Positions 59,068 to 64,000 of a stretch of DNA of 64,000 bases are shown here, in pieces. The position numbers and the translations under genes were made by a program. The stretch comes from an uncultured Ruminiclostridium sp. Its GTDB lineage: Bacteria; Bacillota; Clostridia; Oscillospirales; Ruminococcaceae. The stretch lies in contig CAKSFR010000008.1 in NCBI GenBank assembly GCA_934454635.1, positions 1 through 64,000 of the forward strand. Reading direction: 5' to 3'. The notes under the pieces were generated by a model. The model was not told the origin of the DNA. It saw only the letters and a program-made list of their open reading frames with translations, and ran no database searches. Every line of letters starts with the position of its first letter. The first letter of the stretch is position 1.

Positions 59068-61215
59068 ATGAACATTATCGGACAGCTCTCGGAAGAGCTT
59101 AAAATCAAACAAACGCAGGTCGAAGCGGCAGTAAAGCTTATCGACGACGGCAACACCATTCCTTTTATCGCGCGCTATCGAAAAGAAGCAACGGGCGCGC
59201 TTGACGATCAGCAGCTTCGCGAGCTTTTTGAGCGGCTCACATATCTGCGCAATCTGGAAAAGCGCAAGGAGGAGGTTTCATCGGCAATAGAGGGGCTTGA
59301 GCTTATGACGGACGAGATCCGTTCTATGCTTGAAAAAGCGGTAACGCTCTCGGAGGTCGAGGACATATACCGACCGTTCAAGCCGAAAAAGAAAACCCGA
59401 GCGGGAATCGCAAAGGAAAAAGGCTTGCAGCCGCTTGCGGACTTCATTATGGCGCAGACTCTCGCCGACCCCGAAAAAGAAGCCGAAAAGTATATCAGCG
59501 AGGAAAAAGGCGTTTCAACGACGGCAGAAGCTCTCGCGGGCGCGTCTGATATTATCGCGGAAGCAATTTCAGACGATATCGCGCTTCGCCAGCAGCTTGG
59601 CGCGTTCTATGACAGGACCGCCGTTATCGTTTCAAAGCAGGCGAAAGAGGAAGAAAACAGCGTTTATGAGAATTATTTTGATTATCGTGAAGCTGCCGCG
59701 AAAATCCCGACTCACCGCATTCTCGCTATCGACCGCGGTGAGCGCGAGGGGATTCTTAAAGTATCCGTGGAGGTTGACGAAGCGGACGCTCTGCGAATAA
59801 TCGAAAAAATGTTCGTAAAGGCGAAAAATTCCTGCGGAACGCTTGTAAAAGCCGCCGCAGAGGACTCTTTCGGGCGACTTATCCACCCGTCTATCGAGCG
59901 CCGCGTGCGAAACGATCTTACCGAAAAAGCGTGCGCGGGAGCGATACACGTTTTCAGCGACAATCTCCGCCAACTGCTCATGCAGCCGCCCGTAAAAAAT
60001 ACCGTAACGCTTGGACTTGACCCCGCATACCGCACCGGCTGCAAAATCGCCGTGGTTGATGAAACGGGAAAAGTGCTTGACACGACGGTTGTATACCCTA
60101 CCCCGCCGCAGAGTAAAATTCCCGAAGCAAAAGCAAAGCTGAAACAGCTTATCGCCAAGCACCACGTCACCACAATTGCGATAGGCAACGGCACGGCAAG
60201 CCATGAAAGCGAATGCTTCGTCGCCGACCTTATCAAGGAACTGCCTGCGCCGGTCAGCTACATGGTAGTTTCCGAAGCGGGCGCTAGCGTGTATTCCGCA
60301 AGCAAGCTGGCGGCTGAGGAATTTCCCGAATACGACGTTTCGCTGAGAAGCGCGGTTTCCATTGCTCGCCGCTTACAGGATCCTCTCGCCGAGCTTGTAA
60401 AAATCGACCCGAAAGCGATCGGCGTAGGACAGTATCAGCACGATATGCCGAAAAATCAGCTTTCCGAAGCGCTCGGAGGAGTTGTCGAGGGTTGCGTAAA
60501 CAATGTCGGCGCCGACCTGAACACCGCTTCCTTCTCACTGCTTAGTTATGTTGCGGGAATCAACTCGACCGTCGCAAAAAATATCGTAGCATACCGTGAG
60601 GAAAACGGCGCGTTCAAGGAACGCAAGGAGCTGCTGAAAGTCAGCAAGCTGGGCAAAAAAGCGTACGAACAGTGCGCGGGATTCCTGCGCGTTCACGGCG
60701 GAAAAAATCCGCTCGACAACACAGGCGTTCACCCCGAAAGCTATGACGCGGTGAAGAAGCTGCTCTCGCTCTGCGGCATAAGTGAAAAGGATATTTCGGG
60801 CGGCTGCGCTGCCGTTTCGGAACACGTCGCAGCGATCGGAATAAAAAAAACTGCGGAGGAAATAGGCGTCGGAGTCCCCACTCTCGAAGATATTATGAAA
60901 GAGCTTGCAAAACCCGGCCGCGACCCGCGCGACGAGCTTCCTAAGCCTCTGCTGCGCACCGATATAATGGACATGAACAGCCTCACCGAGGGAATGGAGC
61001 TTAAAGGCACCGTCCGCAACGTTATCGACTTCGGCGTTTTTGTGGATATCGGCGTTCATCAGGACGGTCTGGTTCATATTTCCGAGCTTTCCGACCATTT
61101 TGTGAAGCACCCGCTTGACGTTGTGAAAGTCGGGGATATCGTAAATGTCAAAGTTCTGGGAGTTGACCCAAAGAAAAAACGCATTTCGCTTACAATGAAA
61201 GGACTTAACCCATGA
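59068..61215 (+). CDS. tex: Tex-family S1 RNA-binding protein
   Basis: The 715-aa protein matches Tex along its length: the N-terminal helical domain (QTQVEAAVKLIDDGNTIPFI, ARYRKEATGALD), the RNase-H-like region (LGLDPAYRTGCKIAVVDETG), the tandem helix-hairpin-helix (GGVVEGCVNNVGADLNTAS, YVAGINSTVAKNIVAYREENG) and the C-terminal S1 domain (GMELKGTVRNVIDFGVFVDI, HQDGLVHISELSDHFVKHP). It binds nucleic acid and influences transcription. Starts 3 bases after the phosphatase gene and overlaps the next by 4. Confidence 0.96.
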   Translation: MNIIGQLSEELKIKQTQVEAAVKLIDDGNTIPFIARYRKEATGALDDQQLRELFERLTYLRNLEKRKEEVSSAIEGLELMTDEIRSMLEKAVTLSEVEDIYRPFKPKKKTRAGIAKEKGLQPLADFIMAQTLADPEKEAEKYISEEKGVSTTAEALAGASDIIAEAISDDIALRQQLGAFYDRTAVIVSKQAKEEENSVYENYFDYREAAAKIPTHRILAIDRGEREGILKVSVEVDEADALRIIEKMFVKAKNSCGTLVKAAAEDSFGRLIHPSIERRVRNDLTEKACAGAIHVFSDNLRQLLMQPPVKNTVTLGLDPAYRTGCKIAVVDETGKVLDTTVVYPTPPQSKIPEAKAKLKQLIAKHHVTTIAIGNGTASHESECFVADLIKELPAPVSYMVVSEAGASVYSASKLAAEEFPEYDVSLRSAVSIARRLQDPLAELVKIDPKAIGVGQYQHDMPKNQLSEALGGVVEGCVNNVGADLNTASFSLLSYVAGINSTVAKNIVAYREENGAFKERKELLKVSKLGKKAYEQCAGFLRVHGGKNPLDNTGVHPESYDAVKKLLSLCGISEKDISGGCAAVSEHVAAIGIKKTAEEIGVGVPTLEDIMKELAKPGRDPRDELPKPLLRTDIMDMNSLTEGMELKGTVRNVIDFGVFVDIGVHQDGLVHISELSDHFVKHPLDVVKVGDIVNVKVLGVDPKKKRISLTMKGLNP

Positions 61216-61724
61216 CAGAATTTAAGCTTGATAAACAAAAGGAATGTATCGACGAATACATAAAAATAAACATTTTCGGACAAGGCAAAGCCCACAAAAT
61301 CATGGTCATAACTCTTGTAGCGTGCCTTTTCCTGCTTGCAGCTTTCGGTGTTATTGCCTACGTTATAACTAAAGAGTGGATAATGCTGCTGATAACTGCG
61401 CTTACGGTCGTTATGGCGGTCGTTTATCCGATCGTGACGCGTGTGATACTGAAAAGTATCGCCAAAAAAGCCGACGATGCGCCCGAAATAACCGAAGTTA
61501 TCGCCGCAGTTTCCGAAAGCGACATTCTTTTCATCAAGAACGGCGTTCCGATAGGCGGCATTGACTGGGATAAAATCAAGGAGATAACCGAGGGAAAAAC
61601 GGGATTTTTCCTTATCACTGAGGACGGCTCGCTGCTTATTCTTGCGAAATCCGCCGTTATTTCGGGAACATATGACGAAGCCGTTCAGGTTCTGCGCATG
61701 AAAGCGGTGTCGCTTAAAAAATGA
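61212..61724 (+). CDS. YcxB-like membrane protein
   Basis: The 170-aa product has two membrane helices (HKIMVITLVACLFLLAAFGV and LLITALTVVMAVVYPIVTRV) and a cytosolic YcxB-like ending (DILFIKNGVPIGGIDWDKIK, GFFLITEDGSLLILAKSAV). The family function is unknown. Both ends overlap their neighbours by 4 bases, so it is an integral part of the tex-queH operon. Confidence 0.85.
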   Translation: MTEFKLDKQKECIDEYIKINIFGQGKAHKIMVITLVACLFLLAAFGVIAYVITKEWIMLLITALTVVMAVVYPIVTRVILKSIAKKADDAPEITEVIAAVSESDILFIKNGVPIGGIDWDKIKEITEGKTGFFLITEDGSLLILAKSAVISGTYDEAVQVLRMKAVSLKK

Positions 61725-62359
61725 CAAATTATCAGAAAATGCTCGACAAGACGCTTGAACAGCTTGCCGCCGAAAAACGCACCCCTACTCTGCTGCTTCA
61801 TAGCTGCTGCGCGCCTTGCAGCAGCTATGTTCTCGAATATCTTTCAAAGCGCTTTTTTATCACGGTTTTTTACTATAACCCGAATATCACCGATAAAAAC
61901 GAGTACTCAAAGCGTGTTCTTGAGCAAAAACGGCTCATCGCCGAAATGAATACCGTTAATAAGGTGGATTTTATCGAGGGAAGGTATGAACCCGAGCGTT
62001 TTTTTGAAATGGCTCGCGGACTTGAAACACTGCCCGAGGGCGGCGAGCGCTGCTTTAAGTGCTATCGCCTGCGGCTTGCCGAGGCAGCCGACGCAGCTCA
62101 AAAAGGCGGCTTTGACTTTTTTACAACAACACTTTCCATAAGTCCGATGAAAAATGCCGAAAAGCTGAATGAAATCGGCGGCGAGGAAGCTCAGCGCGTC
62201 GGTGTGCCGTACCTTTTCTCGGATTTTAAGAAAAAAGAGGGCTATAAGCGTTCTATACAGCTTTCGGCACAGTTCGGGCTTTACCGTCAGAACTACTGCG
62301 GCTGTTCATTCAGTAAAGCGGAAGCCATGGAAAGGCTTTCACGCGGCTCGTCAAATTGA
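61721..62359 (+). CDS. queH: Epoxyqueuosine reductase QueH
   Basis: The 212-aa protein shows the QueH signature: HSCCAPCSSYVLEYL, NPNITDKNEYSKRVLEQKRL, CFKCYRLRLAEAADAA, TTTLSISPMKNAEKLNEIG and QNYCGCSFS. The cysteines hold a 4Fe-4S cluster and metal site that reduce epoxyqueuosine to queuosine in tRNA. It replaces the cobalamin-dependent QueG in anaerobes. Last gene of the operon; a terminator follows. Confidence 0.95.
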   Translation: MTNYQKMLDKTLEQLAAEKRTPTLLLHSCCAPCSSYVLEYLSKRFFITVFYYNPNITDKNEYSKRVLEQKRLIAEMNTVNKVDFIEGRYEPERFFEMARGLETLPEGGERCFKCYRLRLAEAADAAQKGGFDFFTTTLSISPMKNAEKLNEIGGEEAQRVGVPYLFSDFKKKEGYKRSIQLSAQFGLYRQNYCGCSFSKAEAMERLSRGSSN

Positions 62360-62361
62360 TA

Positions 62362-62400
62362 AAAAAATCATGAAAAGTTAGTCACTTTTCACGATTTTTA
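62362..62400. terminator. Terminator behind queH
   Basis: TGAAAAGT pairs with ACTTTTCA, extended by AAAAATC/GATTTTT on both sides; works on the plus strand. Confidence 0.8.
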
Positions 62401-62524
62401 CCAATTTATGCATTTTTTATTCCCGAAAACTTGAACAAAAAATCATAATATGTTAAAATAAAAAATATAGGCAGATTTTTGCCTGTTTATTTGAAATGTT
62501 TCGGACGAAAGGATTGACGTAACT

Positions 62525-64000
62525 ATGATAACCTTTGACTATGACAAATGCGTGGGCTGCAACACCTGCGTGCGTGTGTGCCCTGCGCCGGAGGCTAACT
62601 CGATTTCTGTACGTCCCGACGGCTCGATTTCCATTATCGTAAACGACGAAAAATGCATAAAGTGCGGAAAATGCACAAAGGTCTGCGACCACCATGCGCG
62701 CGGATACACCGACGACACGGAACGTTTTCTTGACGACCTGAAAAACGGCGTTCCGATAATCATTATCGCTGCGCCCGCGATAAAAGTCGCTTTCGACGGT
62801 TCGTGGCGTCATGTGCTTACACAGCTAAGAAAAATGGGCGCCGCCAAAATACTCGATGTAAGCTACGGAGCGGATATATGCACTTGGGCGCACCTGCGTT
62901 ATCTCGAAAAAAATCCGGGCAAAAAGGTGATTTCTCAGCCTTGCGCCGCAATAGTAAACTATGCGCAGAAATACAATCACGACCTGCTTAAAAATATGTC
63001 GCCCGTGCAAAGTCCTATGGTCTGTACGGCGATTTACGCAAAAAAATATATGGGGCTGTCCTCATATAAAATTGCCGCACTCTCTCCGTGCATTGCAAAA
63101 AAAGACGAGTTTGTGCAAACGGGAACAATCGATTACAACGTAACGTTTGAACATCTCAGAAATCATATCAAAAACGGCAGCGGCGACATCTGCGTTCTCA
63201 AAAATATTATTGACAATCACAAAAATCCTTTTTGCCAGTTCGCTTTCGACGGCGAAACAGGCATTGTCGGTTCGATTTATCCCCGTCCTGCGGGGCTTAA
63301 AACAAACCTGCTGCTGCATAATCCCGACCTAAACGTTATCAACTCCGAGGGTATCGACAAGGTTTATCCCGAACTTGACGAATACGCGCGCGAGAAGGAT
63401 TCGGCAAGACCTGATGTGTTTGACGTTCTCTCATGCGAATGCGGCTGCAATACCGGTCCCGGAGTCGGAACAGATTACAGCGTTTTCCATATCCACACCA
63501 CAATGAACACCATTGAAAATTACAACATAAAAAAACGCCGCAAGATTGACCCTTTCACAAAAAAAGACAAGCAATTCATGGCTTTTGATAAACAGCTTCG
63601 GCTTGAAGATTTTCTCCGCACATATACGGCAGAAAATGTTACTTTGGCAGAACCGACAGAAGCGCAGATCGACAACGTTTTCTTAAAACTCGGAAAGAAA
63701 ACCGAAACCGACCGAAAATTCAACTGTCACGCGTGCGGCTTTAAAACCTGCCGCGATATGGCGGTTGCCATTTGCAAGGGCGCAAGCACACCCGCAAACT
63801 GCGTTCATTTCTCAAAGCTTATCGCCGCTCAGCGTCAGCTAAGAATCGAGGAGATTAACGCAAGCATTGTCAACACGAATAACGACCTCAGGGACGTTAC
63901 TCAAACGCTGATGACAAATATTGCGCAGGTCGAGCAGCAGGCTGACCGTATCGACGCGCTGAGCGAAAACAACTCCGAGGGCATCGAGTCGCTTCTTCAT
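62525..64000 (+). CDS. FeFe-hydrogenase-like iron-sulfur sensor protein (partial)
   Basis: The ATG at 62525, with GAAAGGA ahead, begins a frame that is open to the window end (492 codons). Residues 1-60 bind two 4Fe-4S clusters (Cys 9, 12, 15, 19 and 44, 47, 50, 54). A domain like the large C-terminal part of FeFe hydrogenase follows: PCAAIVNYAQ in place of the TSCCPAW block, SPCIAKKDEF for the second, and LSCECGCNTGPGVG for the third. Then comes an extra Fe-S module (CHACGFKTCRDMAVAICKG) and a coiled coil like those of methyl-accepting or SpoIIE-type signal proteins. A sensory role, not H2 turnover, is likely. Confidence 0.85.
   Translation, partial: MITFDYDKCVGCNTCVRVCPAPEANSISVRPDGSISIIVNDEKCIKCGKCTKVCDHHARGYTDDTERFLDDLKNGVPIIIIAAPAIKVAFDGSWRHVLTQLRKMGAAKILDVSYGADICTWAHLRYLEKNPGKKVISQPCAAIVNYAQKYNHDLLKNMSPVQSPMVCTAIYAKKYMGLSSYKIAALSPCIAKKDEFVQTGTIDYNVTFEHLRNHIKNGSGDICVLKNIIDNHKNPFCQFAFDGETGIVGSIYPRPAGLKTNLLLHNPDLNVINSEGIDKVYPELDEYAREKDSARPDVFDVLSCECGCNTGPGVGTDYSVFHIHTTMNTIENYNIKKRRKIDPFTKKDKQFMAFDKQLRLEDFLRTYTAENVTLAEPTEAQIDNVFLKLGKKTETDRKFNCHACGFKTCRDMAVAICKGASTPANCVHFSKLIAAQRQLRIEEINASIVNTNNDLRDVTQTLMTNIAQVEQQADRIDALSENNSEGIESLLH

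Overview
The window reads as a low-to-mid GC chromosome segment of a Gram-positive anaerobe of class Clostridia, most like Oscillospiraceae/Ruminococcus relatives. Supporting signs are ferredoxin-dependent 2-oxoacid oxidoreductase genes, an FeFe-hydrogenase-like sensor, QueH, SpoVG and AbrB/SpoVT-type proteins, AAGGAGG-type ribosome binding sites, many Cys-lipobox lipoproteins, and large secreted proteins with FnIII, MBG, GLUG and collagen-like repeats. The genus is inference. No rRNA, tRNA or CRISPR array was seen.

Layout. 0-1.1 kb: 3' end of a type I restriction specificity gene (hsdS) overlapping a tyrosine recombinase, with an inverted hsdS-tail remnant behind it, the signature of an invertible specificity locus. 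1.2-7.9 kb: six minus-strand lipoproteins, two sharing a duplicated promoter, signal and linker block on different C-terminal domains. 8.0-10.9 kb: three coupled genes (TerB-like/AAA+ ATPase, coiled-coil J-domain-like protein, HIRAN protein) behind one promoter; this is the best candidate for an undescribed system. 11.5-19.2 kb: a 1703-aa surface protein (FG-GAP, FnIII, collagen-like repeats) facing a LytTR response regulator across a direct-repeat operator, with the GHKL kinase convergent to the regulator. 19.2-24.5 kb: gene graveyard (ABC transporter end, DUF1016/YhcG nuclease, IS66) plus SpoVG and a hairpin-rich tract. 24.5-26.6 kb: a HipA/CtkA-like kinase with a small partner and a Phd/RelE toxin-antitoxin pair. 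27-31.6 kb: an ECF sigma/anti-sigma locus with a C39-like peptidase, a lipoprotein and a secreted protein. 31.8-35 kb: phage/ICE debris, including a minor capsid protein fused to a toxin-like tail with a probable immunity gene and a truncated pcfB. 35-38.3 kb: hydrolase, frameshifted Fic toxin with intact antitoxin, ECF sigma factor with collapsed anti-sigma gene. 38.3-42.8 kb: GLUG-repeat secreted protein and a LytTR-PAS regulator. 43-47.7 kb: exonuclease-RecQ-UvrD fusion. From 48 kb on the content is core: rimI-polA, ppk, a MinD-like ATPase, a four-subunit 2-oxoacid:ferredoxin oxidoreductase, a phosphatase-tex-queH operon and a hydrogenase-like iron-sulfur sensor running off the end.

Structured non-coding elements stand out: a six-hairpin element in three copies (11.1, 19.2 and 34.5 kb), a perfect cloverleaf of one 17-bp stem enclosing three triloop hairpins at 48.3 kb, and a TGCGCA-rich hairpin tract at 23.7-24.1 kb. 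Functions below rest on motifs readable in the translation; no database search was run.
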